Shown here one piece after another: positions 15,905-24,308 of a stretch of 30,805 nucleotides of DNA. Positions within the stretch are counted from its first letter, which is position 1; each line of letters begins with the position of its first letter. This DNA is from CAYMAZ01 sp964428185 (lineage in GTDB: Bacteria; Bacteroidota; Bacteroidia; Bacteroidales; DTU049): the NCBI GenBank assembly GCA_964428185.1, contig CAYRXH010000023.1, forward strand, positions 1 to 30,805, given 5' to 3'. The notes beneath the pieces were generated by a model, which did no database searches, was not told the origin of the DNA, and saw nothing but the letters and a program-made list of their open reading frames with translations. A program made the position numbers and the translations under genes.

Positions 15905-17452
15905 CTAAAGATGAATCTCCTCTCCTTTGGCATTATAAAACCGGTACTCAAGAAAATGATAGGATGAGGAAGCAATAACTTTTATAGGTCTTTTAAACAT
16001 TCTGCTCCATTTCCATCTGATACTGAAAATTCCCTTGGTGAGATAGGCATAAACAAACGGGCTTACCATCAGCGTGAGGCGTGATTCATTCTGTTCCCTG
16101 AACAGATACTGTATTTGACTTTTAATATCCTCAATAAATAAAATATTGGGCTTGATTTTTCCGGTACCCTCACACACCGGGCAGTGCTCCCTCACATCAA
16201 TATTTGTTTCAGGGCGCACTCTTTGTCTGGTAATCTGTACAAGTCCGAATTTACTCGGTGGCAAAATTGAATGCTTTGCCCTGTCTGCCTGCATGACTTC
16301 GCGGATGCGGTCATAGAGTTTTCTTCTGTTTTGCCCCTGGTTCATATCGATGAAGTCAATAACAATAATCCCCCCCATATCTCTTAATCTGAGTTGACGG
16401 GCAACTTCGGCTGCAGCCTCCATATTCACCTCAAGAGCATTGGCTTCCTGATTTTTTTCATCGCTGTTCTGATAGCCGCTGTTTACATCTATAACATGAA
16501 AGGCTTCAGTATGTTCAATAATCAGATAAGATCCGTTTTTAATGAGCACCTTCTTGCCGAAAGAACTCTTGATTTGCTTGTCAATTCCGTTATGCTCGAA
16601 AATATTTACTTTCCCTTTGTGCAATTTGACAATTTCTTCCTTATCGGGAGCAAAAGAACGGATGAATCCCTTGATGTCATCAGCCATCTGCGGGCTGTTC
16701 ACAAAGACATTATTAAATGATTCATTGAGAATATCCCTTAGTATTGTAAATGATCTGCCCAGCTCACCATGCACTTTTACAGGGGCCTGCAGTGCTGGCA
16801 GACGCGAAATCATATCATTCCACTTTGCAAGCAAATCGTTGAGATCTGCATAGAGCTCGGCCACCTTTCTGTTTTCAGCAACTGTACGTACAATAATTCC
16901 AAAATTATTAGGACGAATGCTTTGAACAAGCCGTTTCAGTCTGTTCTTTTCATCATTATCTTTGATTTTCTGACTGATTGAAATTTTATTGGAAAATGGG
17001 ACAAGCACTATGAAACGCCCGGGAAATGACAATTCACTTGTCACTCTGGGACCCTTCGCAGATATGGGTTCCTTGGCTATTCTCACTAGGATTTTATCTC
17101 CAGTATGAAGAACATGATTAATCTTTCCGTTTTTGGGAATATCATTTTCAAGAGTAAATGATGATAGATCAGAAGTTCCTTTTCCTGAATGAGCATTCCT
17201 GATAAACTTGTTGCTACTCTGAATCTGCGGACCCAGATCAAGATAATGCAAAAATGCATCTTTCTCATATCCGACATCCACAAATGCAGCATTTAGCCCG
17301 GCTATGAGTTTTTTTACCCTTCCAAGATAAATATCTCCAACCGCATATTCATTATCATTGTATTCCTTATGCAGTTCTACAAGTTTCTTTTCTTCCAAAA
17401 GAGCTATTACTACCTCTGATGAAGAGCCATCTATTAAAAGTTCCTTATTCAC
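15905..17452 (-). CDS. rng: Ribonuclease E/G family endoribonuclease
   Basis: 515 residues, the size of RNase G rather than long RNase E. An S1-like domain (residues ~35-140) includes GDIYLGRVKKLIAGLNAAFVDVG. The catalytic Mg-binding aspartates are D322 in VIDVNSG and D366 in IVIDFIDMNQ. The zinc-link cysteines are C424 and C427 in CPVCEGTGK. No long disordered C-terminal scaffold is present. It cleaves single-stranded, AU-rich RNA in the cytoplasm, with roles in rRNA 5'-end maturation and mRNA decay. Downstream of HU and the small ribosomal-protein gene on the same strand, and tightly followed by recX. Confidence 0.93.
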   Translation of the reverse strand: MNKELLIDGSSSEVVIALLEEKKLVELHKEYNDNEYAVGDIYLGRVKKLIAGLNAAFVDVGYEKDAFLHYLDLGPQIQSSNKFIRNAHSGKGTSDLSSFTLENDIPKNGKINHVLHTGDKILVRIAKEPISAKGPRVTSELSFPGRFIVLVPFSNKISISQKIKDNDEKNRLKRLVQSIRPNNFGIIVRTVAENRKVAELYADLNDLLAKWNDMISRLPALQAPVKVHGELGRSFTILRDILNESFNNVFVNSPQMADDIKGFIRSFAPDKEEIVKLHKGKVNIFEHNGIDKQIKSSFGKKVLIKNGSYLIIEHTEAFHVIDVNSGYQNSDEKNQEANALEVNMEAAAEVARQLRLRDMGGIIVIDFIDMNQGQNRRKLYDRIREVMQADRAKHSILPPSKFGLVQITRQRVRPETNIDVREHCPVCEGTGKIKPNILFIEDIKSQIQYLFREQNESRLTLMVSPFVYAYLTKGIFSIRWKWSRMFKRPIKVIASSSYHFLEYRFYNAKGEEIHL

Positions 17453-17556
17453 GATAATTGTCAGAGATTAATGGTTCATTGTTGATTCTCTCCCCCAGAG
17501 AGCAAACCTCCTGACTTAAAAATCAATAACACAAACGAAATCCGCTCTGCCGGACG

Positions 17557-17649
17557 CTATTTCTTTTTCTTATGACGATTTTTACGCAGACGTTTTTTAC
17601 GTTTGTGGGTTGCCATCTTGTGCCTTTTTCTCTTCTTTCCGCTTGGCAT
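17557..17649 (-). CDS. 30-residue AURKAIP1/Cox24-domain (mS38-like) ribosomal protein
   Basis: A complete 30-codon ORF from ATG 17649 to TAG 17557, starting MPSGKKRKRHKMATHKRKK and ending in HKKKK. Over half the residues are Lys or Arg. The KRKRHKMATHKRKKRLRK core matches the AURKAIP1/Cox24 domain family, related to mitochondrial small-subunit protein mS38 and to tiny bacterial small-subunit proteins. It is probably bound to rRNA in the small subunit. It sits 34 nt after the HU stop and about 100 nt before rng, on the same strand. It is below most gene-calling length cut-offs. Domain call is confident; exact ribosomal placement is inference. Confidence 0.85.
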   Translation of the reverse strand: MPSGKKRKRHKMATHKRKKRLRKNRHKKKK

Positions 17650-17683
17650 AGTTGTAATTTTTTAGATAAATAAATCGTGAAAA

Positions 17684-17968
17684 TTATTTGGTTTTGTTTT
17701 TTACCTCAACCATAAACGTCTTTGCAGGCTTAAATGCAGGAATATTGTGTGCAGGAATAACAATGGTGGTTTTCTTTGAAATATTTCTTGCTTTCTTTTC
17801 AGCTCTGGTTTTGATAATAAAACTTCCAAATCCTCTCAGATATACATTTTCTCCGTTGATCATTGAAGTTTTTACAACTTCCATAAAGTTTTCAACTACA
17901 GTCTGTATCGAAGCTTTCTCGATTCCTGTTTTCTGTGCGATTTCTGCAACAATTTCAGCTTTTGTCAT
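17684..17968 (-). CDS. HU/IHF-family DNA-binding protein
   Basis: 94 residues, the standard HU length. The N-terminal helices start MTKAEIVAEIAQKTG, then the saddle motif RGFGSFIIKTR (45-55), then the DNA-clamping arm with KKTTIVIPAHNIPAFKPAKTF (65-85), whose Pro at the arm tip intercalates in family members. It bends and compacts DNA in the nucleoid. First gene of the minus-strand group HU, mS38-like, rng, recX, prfB, with a good promoter at 18024-18053. Whether HU, IHF-alpha or IHF-beta type cannot be told from sequence alone. Confidence 0.93.
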   Translation of the reverse strand: MTKAEIVAEIAQKTGIEKASIQTVVENFMEVVKTSMINGENVYLRGFGSFIIKTRAEKKARNISKKTTIVIPAHNIPAFKPAKTFMVEVKNKTK

Positions 17969-18023
17969 AATTCAATGCTTTTTTTAATATTAATAATTAG
18001 TTACTTAATTTCAAATCGGGCTG

Positions 18024-18053
18024 CAAAGATAGAATAAAAATTTGTTTCTCAAA
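18024..18053 (-). promoter_or_regulatory. Promoter of the HU gene
   Basis: Minus strand: TTTG (18053-18050), an 18-nt spacer, TATCTTTG (18031-18024). The -7 box is a perfect consensus and the spacer is one shorter than ideal. The leader to the ATG at 17968 would be about 50 nt. Confidence 0.55.
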
Positions 18054-18192
18054 ATTTTTTTTCAAAAAAAATATTTCTATTTTATTCATAATGAATGAAT
18101 TTAATACAACTCCCAGCCTTAAACAAAATTCCTGATGTCCTGAATTTTCTCAAACAAATACTCAGTAAAAAAACTTGTATTGAAATAAACCT

Positions 18193-18200
18193 TAATTTTG
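18193..18200 (+). promoter_or_regulatory. -7 element for the flippase gene
   Basis: TAATTTTG fits TAnnTTTG and would start transcription near 18206, about 14 nt before the TTG start. The -33 box is not evident at 19-21 nt (a TTG at 18175-18177 gives only a 15-nt spacer). Confidence 0.4.
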
Positions 18201-18219
18201 GCTGTAGATTTTTTTTGTT

Positions 18220-19716
18220 TTGAACAGCATTAAAGGATTAGCCGGACAAACAGCCATTTATGGAGTCAGCAGTATTTTAGGCAGACTGCTGAATTACCTG
18301 CTTGTCCCTCTTTATTCAAGAGTTTTTTTGCCACACGAAGCTGCAATCTATGTTGAAATGTACGCCTATGTTGCTTTCTTCATTGTCATACTGACCTATG
18401 GGATGGAAACAGCTTTTTTCAGAAATTATCAGAACAGTGAACAGAAAAAGACAGTTTTTTCTACCACACTTTGGTCCCTGATTTTCACATCTGCTCTCTT
18501 TATGGCTGCAGGTTCATTGCTCTCGGGACATATCGCACAGATCCTGCGATATCCTGACCACCCTGAGTACATCCTGTATTTTGTCTTTATTCTTGGCCTC
18601 GATGCCATTAGCACCATCCCCTTTGCAAAACTGAGAGCCGATAATAAATCTGTACAATTTGCTGCTCTGAGAATCACTAATATCTGCATCAACATAGGAC
18701 TGAATCTCATTCTGATTCTGTGGTTCCCAAAGCTTTTTACTTCAACCGTAAATGAGAGTATCCGACACTTTGTTTCTATGTTTACAGACGGGAAAGCGGA
18801 TATCAGTGCCATTTTTATAGCAAATCTTGTTGCAAGTGCAGTAACTTTGATTTTGCTTCTTCCTGTCATGTCATGCGCTGGATTTACAATTGACCGAAAA
18901 TTATGGAAAAAAATGCTGGGCTATGGCTTTCCGCTATTGATATTTGGTCTTGCGGGTATTGCCAATGAAACCATTGACCGTATTTTATTGAAATTCCTAC
19001 TGCCTCAGGATATTGCCATGCATGAACTGGGTATTTACGGGATGTGCTTTAAGATTTCAATTTTTATTTCTGTGTTTATTCAGGCTTTCCGATATGCTGC
19101 CGAACCCTTTTTCTTTGCACGGGCATCAGATAAAGATGCCGGAAAAACTTATGCAACAGTTATGCATTATTTCGTTCTCGTTTTGATCACAATATTCCTG
19201 GGAATTATGCTATATATTGATGTTGTAAAATATTTTGTGGGGGTAAATTATTATGAAGGACTGGGTGTGGTTCCAATACTTCTGTTCGGACATATTTTTC
19301 TCGGAATCTATTACAATCTGTCCGTTTGGTATAAAGTCACTGACAAAACTCGGTATGGTGCATGGTTCAGTATCGCCGGTATGATTGTTTCACTGAGTCT
19401 GAATTTTGCACTCATTCCGGTACTTGGATATATGGGTTCAGCCTGGGCAAATTTTACTTGCTATCTTGTTATGATGCTTCTGTCCTATTTCTATGGACAA
19501 AAACACTACCCTGTCCCATATAAAATTCTGAAGTTTATCTTGTACCTCGCCCTCTCTCTTATTATCTATGCAGCCAGCACGTTTATCATTTTTGATCATA
19601 ATGGAGTTCAAATGGCATTCAACAGCATACTCTTTTTCACTTTCTTAATCATTGTTTTTTTGAATGAACCTGAAATAAAAGCAAATATTCTCAGAAAAAA
19701 AATAAACCTGCAATGA
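18220..19716 (+). CDS. Polysaccharide flippase (MOP superfamily, Wzx/MurJ-like)
   Basis: 498 residues with 12-14 hydrophobic segments. The N terminus NSIKGLAGQTAIYGVSSILG and the following RLLNYLLVPLYSRVF are typical of Bacteroidota lipopolysaccharide/O-antigen flippases of the MOP superfamily. The start is TTG: an in-frame TAG lies at 18205-18207 and no ATG falls between. It should move undecaprenyl-linked sugars across the inner membrane; the cargo is unknown and no glycosyltransferases are nearby. The stop overlaps the next start (ATGA at 19713-19716), coupling it to an M14 peptidase. Confidence 0.85.
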   Translation: MNSIKGLAGQTAIYGVSSILGRLLNYLLVPLYSRVFLPHEAAIYVEMYAYVAFFIVILTYGMETAFFRNYQNSEQKKTVFSTTLWSLIFTSALFMAAGSLLSGHIAQILRYPDHPEYILYFVFILGLDAISTIPFAKLRADNKSVQFAALRITNICINIGLNLILILWFPKLFTSTVNESIRHFVSMFTDGKADISAIFIANLVASAVTLILLLPVMSCAGFTIDRKLWKKMLGYGFPLLIFGLAGIANETIDRILLKFLLPQDIAMHELGIYGMCFKISIFISVFIQAFRYAAEPFFFARASDKDAGKTYATVMHYFVLVLITIFLGIMLYIDVVKYFVGVNYYEGLGVVPILLFGHIFLGIYYNLSVWYKVTDKTRYGAWFSIAGMIVSLSLNFALIPVLGYMGSAWANFTCYLVMMLLSYFYGQKHYPVPYKILKFILYLALSLIIYAASTFIIFDHNGVQMAFNSILFFTFLIIVFLNEPEIKANILRKKINLQ

Positions 19717-21470
19717 AATATTTTTCTCTTGGTCTTTTCCAGACTTTCTTCATCATTTCAGTCATCTTTGCACAGGAAAATGAACTTATGACTCATTTTG
19801 AAGCAGGAGGTTACAATGTCACACCAACATACTCACAAACCATTGAGTTTTGCAAATCACTTGACTCTGTTTCATCAATAATAACTTATACAAGCATCGG
19901 CAAAAGCGCCAGAGGTAAAGACATCCCCCTCCTTATTGCTGACAGGGACGGCTTCTCTGATCCTGCTCTCATCAGAAGCAAACAACGTGGCATATTGCTT
20001 ATTCTCGCCTGCAACCATCCCGGAGAACCGGACGGGAAAGATGCAGGACTTATTCTTTTCAGAAATATTGCACTGAACAAGCCTTCCGAAATACAATTGC
20101 TTGAGCATTACAGTATCATATTTATACCTGTGTTTAATGTTGACGGTCACGAACGTTTTGGGCCATATACAAGGATCAATCAGAACGGACCCAAAGAATC
20201 GGGGTGGAGAACTACTGCACAGAATCTGAATCTGAACAGAGATTTTCTGAAAGCTGAATCTCCTGAAATGAAAAGTTTTCTTGTGTTTTATCATCAATGG
20301 AAACCTGACTTCAGCATTGATTGCCATACAACAAATGGAGCTGATTATCAATATGTTGTAACCTATGCCATGGAAACCGGCCCTCAAACTGACCAGGGCA
20401 TTGCCCAATGGACAGCAAATGAATATCTGCCGTGGATTGAAAAAAAAATGAACGAAAACAACTATCCTGTTTTTCCGTATATCGGATTCAGGAAATGGCA
20501 TGACCCCCGTGAAGCAATCATGCACAGACCATCTCCTGCTATCATCTCCAATGGATATTTTGCTGCATCAAACCGCCCCGGACTGCTTATTGAAACCCAT
20601 ATGCTGAAGCCATACAAGCAAAGAGTGGAAGCAACATATACAATGATCAGATTAACCCTGGTTTTTCTGAATGAACATAAAGACGAACTTTCTCAACTAG
20701 TCATCAAAGCAGATGAAGAAATGACATCAGAAAACTTTATCAAAAAAGATTTTCCGCTTGTTGTCAGGCTTAGCAATGACTCAACAATTATTGATTTTTT
20801 AGGTGTTCGTTTTGAAACTGATAGCAGTGAATTATCCGGTGGCACCTGGTTTCATTATTTCCCCGAAGAACCTCAGATATGGAAACGGGCTTTTTTTTCA
20901 ACACCTGAAGTAAAAACAAGTGTCAAATTGCCTGTTGCCTATATCATACCCCCCGAGTGGTCAGAACTGGCACAAAGAATATTTCTCCATGATGTGGATT
21001 ATTTCAGACTCACTGAAGCAAAAGAATTCACTTCTGAAAATATTATCTTTTCAAATGTGCGATTTGAAAATAAGACATACGAAGGGTGTACGAAACCTGT
21101 GTTTGAAACAACAAAGTCGGTGAGCAAAACCGCATTTCCTGCTGGCTCATATATTATTCCTGTCAATCAGGAATCAGGGAGGATCATAGCCTTACTTCTC
21201 GAACCTGAATCACCCGGCTCTTTTGTAGCATGGGGATATTTTAATGCCATTTTTGAGCAAAAGGAGTATTCTGAAATGTATATCATGGAAGAAATTGCAA
21301 GAAATATGATCTTGGAAGGTCCCACCCTGAAAGAACAATTTGAAACAGAAAAACAATTAAATCCCGAATTGTATAATAATCCATGGAATGTTTTAAACTG
21401 GTATTACCAGCGTTCTCAATGGTTTGATAATCATCTGAATGTTTATCCTATTGGCAGAGTAATTAATTAG
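19713..21470 (+). CDS. Exported M14-family zinc carboxypeptidase
   Basis: 585 residues with a signal peptide (cleavage near IFAQ, residues 18-21). Zinc ligands H102 and E105 lie in NHPGEPDGKDAG; the third is H205 in DCHTTNGADY. The substrate-binding NRD appears in NLNRDFLKAESPEM (R176). The catalytic Glu is E294 in LLIETHMLKPYKQR. All key M14 residues are present, so it should be active on peptide C-termini or cell-wall peptides in the periplasm or outside. The C-terminal third (after ~340) is a mixed beta region of unknown role. Translationally coupled to the flippase. The coupling to a lipid-carrier flippase hints at envelope-peptide processing, but that is inference. Confidence 0.88.
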   Translation: MKYFSLGLFQTFFIISVIFAQENELMTHFEAGGYNVTPTYSQTIEFCKSLDSVSSIITYTSIGKSARGKDIPLLIADRDGFSDPALIRSKQRGILLILACNHPGEPDGKDAGLILFRNIALNKPSEIQLLEHYSIIFIPVFNVDGHERFGPYTRINQNGPKESGWRTTAQNLNLNRDFLKAESPEMKSFLVFYHQWKPDFSIDCHTTNGADYQYVVTYAMETGPQTDQGIAQWTANEYLPWIEKKMNENNYPVFPYIGFRKWHDPREAIMHRPSPAIISNGYFAASNRPGLLIETHMLKPYKQRVEATYTMIRLTLVFLNEHKDELSQLVIKADEEMTSENFIKKDFPLVVRLSNDSTIIDFLGVRFETDSSELSGGTWFHYFPEEPQIWKRAFFSTPEVKTSVKLPVAYIIPPEWSELAQRIFLHDVDYFRLTEAKEFTSENIIFSNVRFENKTYEGCTKPVFETTKSVSKTAFPAGSYIIPVNQESGRIIALLLEPESPGSFVAWGYFNAIFEQKEYSEMYIMEEIARNMILEGPTLKEQFETEKQLNPELYNNPWNVLNWYYQRSQWFDNHLNVYPIGRVIN

Positions 21471-21601
21471 TGATTAGTGGATGGTTGAAGTCTGAATATT
21501 GTTGACCACTTCTTGTCAATTTTCAACCAAAATTGCAGAGAATACATTTTGATTTTGAGCAGCTTTCGTGTGAGTACATCAATTGATTTTAATTTTCAGC
21601 C

Positions 21602-22978
21602 TTACAGTTTAGACAATGGATCTATTGGTTCAAGCACAGGCTTGGGACTAACAACAGCTTTGTTTTTCCATTTTCCGGTTCGGTAATAAATCAGTGAAAA
21701 GGAATACCCGATAATCCATGCAACCGGGATTCCCCACCAAATGCCGCTTGTACTCATAAACCCTGAAAAATAGTAAGAAACCGGGATTCTGATAAACCAA
21801 AGGGCAAACAGCGTTATGAACATCGGAACCAGAGTTTCTCCGGCTCCTCTCATGACACTCTGCACAAGAAACATCGAGCCAAAAATAAGATAAAAGCCAC
21901 TGACAATGAGCAGATAATCACTCCCAATTCTGATGACTTCCGGGTCTTTATTAAACATCATAATCAGTTCATTCCTGAAAAGAATACATGCTGCAGATAT
22001 GATTATGCTAATAATTGCATTGATTTTCCAGGCCGACCAGTGGCCTTCTCTGATTCTTCCAATGTGTCCTGCACCAATATTCTGGCCTACAAACATAGAT
22101 AATGCTGCTGAAAGATTGAGAGCCGGCAACACTGTAAAAGTATCAATTCTCGAAACAATGGTAAATGCAGCCATTGCATCTGTACCAAAATCACTGACAA
22201 TTCTGATTAAAGCCATTATTCCCAGTGCGACAAAGGTTTGCTGAAATCCAGAAGGAAGTCCGATCCGAAGACTATGCATAAGAATTTTCCTGCTGTAGCC
22301 CAATCCCCTGAAAGAAATCCTGATAATAGGGTGTTTTCTGTTTACATACAATGCGATAGCGATAAAAGGCAGGCACTGTGAGATCACTGTTGCCCATGCA
22401 ACAGATTCAATTCCAAATCCAAAGCCTGCAACAAATAATAAATCAAGTCCGATATTTAGCAGAGTGCTGAACAACAAAAAATACAAAGGTGTTATGGAAT
22501 CACCAAGGCCTCTGAGGATGGCATGTGTACTGTTAAAACCAAACATAAACACAAGTCCGGTAAGATAAATTCTGTAGTAGGCAACAGTATCATTAAAAAT
22601 TTCATGGGGTAACCCAAGAATTCCAATCACAGGCGAGGCTGTTAAAACTCCGGCAACTGTAATAAAAAGAGCAGTAACAGTCACAAAAATATAGGTCGTA
22701 TCAGAAGCAAGTCTTACATTATCAAACTGTTTGGCACCGTAAAACTGAGAAATGACAATTGATAATCCCGAGGTAATTCCGATAATCAGTGAAACCAGTG
22801 CAAAAATGACAGGATGAGATGCTCCCACCGCTGCAAGAGCTTCCTTGCCAATGTAATTTCCAACCACAAGGCTGTCAACAATATTATACAGTTGTTGAAA
22901 GACATTGCCGATAAGCATAGGCCAGACAAATTGCAACAATTGTGTGGAAACATTTCCTTTGGTCAGATCCTTCATCAT
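21602..22978 (-). CDS. MATE-family efflux transporter
   Basis: 458 residues with 12 hydrophobic segments. The N terminus LLQFVWPMLIGNVFQQLYNI and VDSLVVGNYIGKEALAAVGASHP is the hallmark of MATE (NorM/DinF-type) Na+- or H+-coupled drug exporters. A second-half copy appears as FQQTFVALGIMALIRIVSDFGTDAMAAF. Two adjacent Met codons (22978 and 22975) could start it. It is in the inner membrane; the substrate cannot be predicted. Convergent with the M14 gene and divergent from serC. Confidence 0.9.
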   Translation of the reverse strand: MMKDLTKGNVSTQLLQFVWPMLIGNVFQQLYNIVDSLVVGNYIGKEALAAVGASHPVIFALVSLIIGITSGLSIVISQFYGAKQFDNVRLASDTTYIFVTVTALFITVAGVLTASPVIGILGLPHEIFNDTVAYYRIYLTGLVFMFGFNSTHAILRGLGDSITPLYFLLFSTLLNIGLDLLFVAGFGFGIESVAWATVISQCLPFIAIALYVNRKHPIIRISFRGLGYSRKILMHSLRIGLPSGFQQTFVALGIMALIRIVSDFGTDAMAAFTIVSRIDTFTVLPALNLSAALSMFVGQNIGAGHIGRIREGHWSAWKINAIISIIISAACILFRNELIMMFNKDPEVIRIGSDYLLIVSGFYLIFGSMFLVQSVMRGAGETLVPMFITLFALWFIRIPVSYYFSGFMSTSGIWWGIPVAWIIGYSFSLIYYRTGKWKNKAVVSPKPVLEPIDPLSKL

Positions 22979-22999
22979 TGATGAATTTCACAGAAGTTG

Positions 23000-23007
23000 C
23001 AAAATTA
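23000..23007 (-). promoter_or_regulatory. Possible -7 element for the MATE gene
   Basis: Minus strand TAATTTTG fits TAnnTTTG and lies 21 nt upstream of the ATG at 22978. No -33 TTTG is found at 19-21 nt. Confidence 0.35.
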
Positions 23008-23083
23008 AGAACTTTACAATTGCATCTGTTGATTTATTGCAATCAGAAATCAAAAAAAATATTTGAAATAATTGCCTATTTCA

Positions 23084-23114
23084 TTTGTTTATTCATGAAA
23101 ATCTTGTACGTTTG
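23084..23114 (+). promoter_or_regulatory. Promoter of the serC cluster
   Basis: TTTG (23084-23087), a 19-nt spacer, TACGTTTG (23107-23114), a full consensus match. It gives a leader of about 45 nt before the serC ATG at 23166. Confidence 0.62.
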
Positions 23115-23165
23115 CAACAGAATTATTTGAACTAGCAGATTATAATCAATAAATTTTTTACATCT

Positions 23166-24242
23166 ATGAAAAAACATAATTTTAGTGCAGGTCCTGCAAT
23201 TTTGCCAAGGATCGCCATCGAAAACACAGCAAGTGCAATTCTGGAACTCAATGGTATCGGGATGTCACTCATTGAGATTTCTCACAGAAGCAAGGATTTT
23301 GAAGCAGTTTTAGATGACACGGTAGCTCTGATGCGAGAGCTTCTTGATCTGCCTTCAGATTATCACGTATTGTTTCTAGGTGGCGGAGCAAGCACCCAGT
23401 TTGCAACAATACCCATGAACTTCCTTAAAACAAAGGCTGCATATCTTGATACAGGTGTTTGGGCCAACAAAGCTCTCAAAGAGTCAAAAGGTTTCGGTGA
23501 AACCGTTTGTGTGGCATCCTCAAAAGACAAGAACTACACATACATTCCCAAAGGTTATGAAGTTCCTGCTGATGCTGATTATTTCCATATTACTACCAAC
23601 AATACAATTTACGGGACTGAGATCAGAGTTGACATTGATTCTCCTGTCACACTTATCGCAGATATGTCTTCTGATTTTCTGAGTCGTCCCACAGACATCT
23701 CAAAATACGGCATGGTTTACGGCGGTGCACAGAAAAATATTGGGCCTGCAGGGGCTACATTTATTCTCCTCAAAGACAGTATGCTGAACAGCATAGCCAC
23801 AGAAGTGCGTCATATTCCAACCATGTTTAACTATAAAACTCATGTAGAAAACGGCAGCATGTTCAACACTCCTCCTGTCATGCCCATTTTTACTATCAGA
23901 GAAACTCTGAAGTGGCTAAAATCACTGGGAGGACTCAGTGCCATGGAAAGGATTAATAAAGACAAAGCTGCTCTTCTTTATGATACAATTGACAGCAGCA
24001 GAATTTTTACAGGAACAGCTGAACCCGAAAGCAGGTCTCTGATGAACATCTGCTTTGTTATGAAACCTGAGTATGCTGAAAAAGAAGAAGCATTCATGGA
24101 ATTTGCCAAATCCAAAGGCATGAGTGGTATAAAGGGACACCGTTCAGTGGGTGGATTCAGAGCTTCAACCTACAATGCACTTCCAAAAGAAAGTGTTCAG
24201 GCATTGGTTGATTGTATGAAAGAATTTGAAAAAAATATCTAG
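23166..24242 (+). CDS. serC: Phosphoserine aminotransferase
   Basis: 358 residues, normal for SerC. It begins HNFSAGPAILP, the conserved substrate-loop start. GGGASTQFATIPMN (72-85) binds the PLP phosphate, and K190 in YGGAQKNIGPAG is the Schiff-base lysine. The C-terminal KGHRSVGGFRASTYNALP is the family signature. It converts 3-phosphohydroxypyruvate plus glutamate to O-phosphoserine (serine pathway, also usable for vitamin B6). First gene of the serC-serA cluster, with a full promoter and a hairpin after its stop. Confidence 0.96.
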   Translation: MKKHNFSAGPAILPRIAIENTASAILELNGIGMSLIEISHRSKDFEAVLDDTVALMRELLDLPSDYHVLFLGGGASTQFATIPMNFLKTKAAYLDTGVWANKALKESKGFGETVCVASSKDKNYTYIPKGYEVPADADYFHITTNNTIYGTEIRVDIDSPVTLIADMSSDFLSRPTDISKYGMVYGGAQKNIGPAGATFILLKDSMLNSIATEVRHIPTMFNYKTHVENGSMFNTPPVMPIFTIRETLKWLKSLGGLSAMERINKDKAALLYDTIDSSRIFTGTAEPESRSLMNICFVMKPEYAEKEEAFMEFAKSKGMSGIKGHRSVGGFRASTYNALPKESVQALVDCMKEFEKNI

Positions 24243-24249
24243 TGAATTA

Positions 24250-24282
24250 CGGGAACTTTTGTGATATTAGCTCCCGGTTTTT
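24250..24282 (+). terminator. Hairpin between serC and serA
   Basis: CGGGA (24250-24254) pairs with TCCCG (24272-24276), with CT/AG extending the stem inward past one mismatch, followed by GTTTTT. It looks like a weak intrinsic terminator or an mRNA-stabilising hairpin. With no promoter seen before serA, partial read-through is the simplest reading. Confidence 0.45.
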
Positions 24283-24308
24283 ACAACAAATAATTAAACA
24301 CAATTGAT

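Noticed and set aside
17486..17502. TCTCT-CCCCC-AGAGA hairpin upstream of rng as a terminator
   Set aside because: The stem is only 5 bp with no T run on the minus strand, and it lies within a probable operon.
18429..18869. 146-codon antisense ORF in the flippase gene
   Set aside because: A shadow of the flippase coding sequence with no start context or domain.
19875..20525. 216-codon antisense ORF on the minus strand
   Set aside because: It lies wholly within the M14 carboxypeptidase, which carries all family motifs; the antisense translation has no recognisable features.
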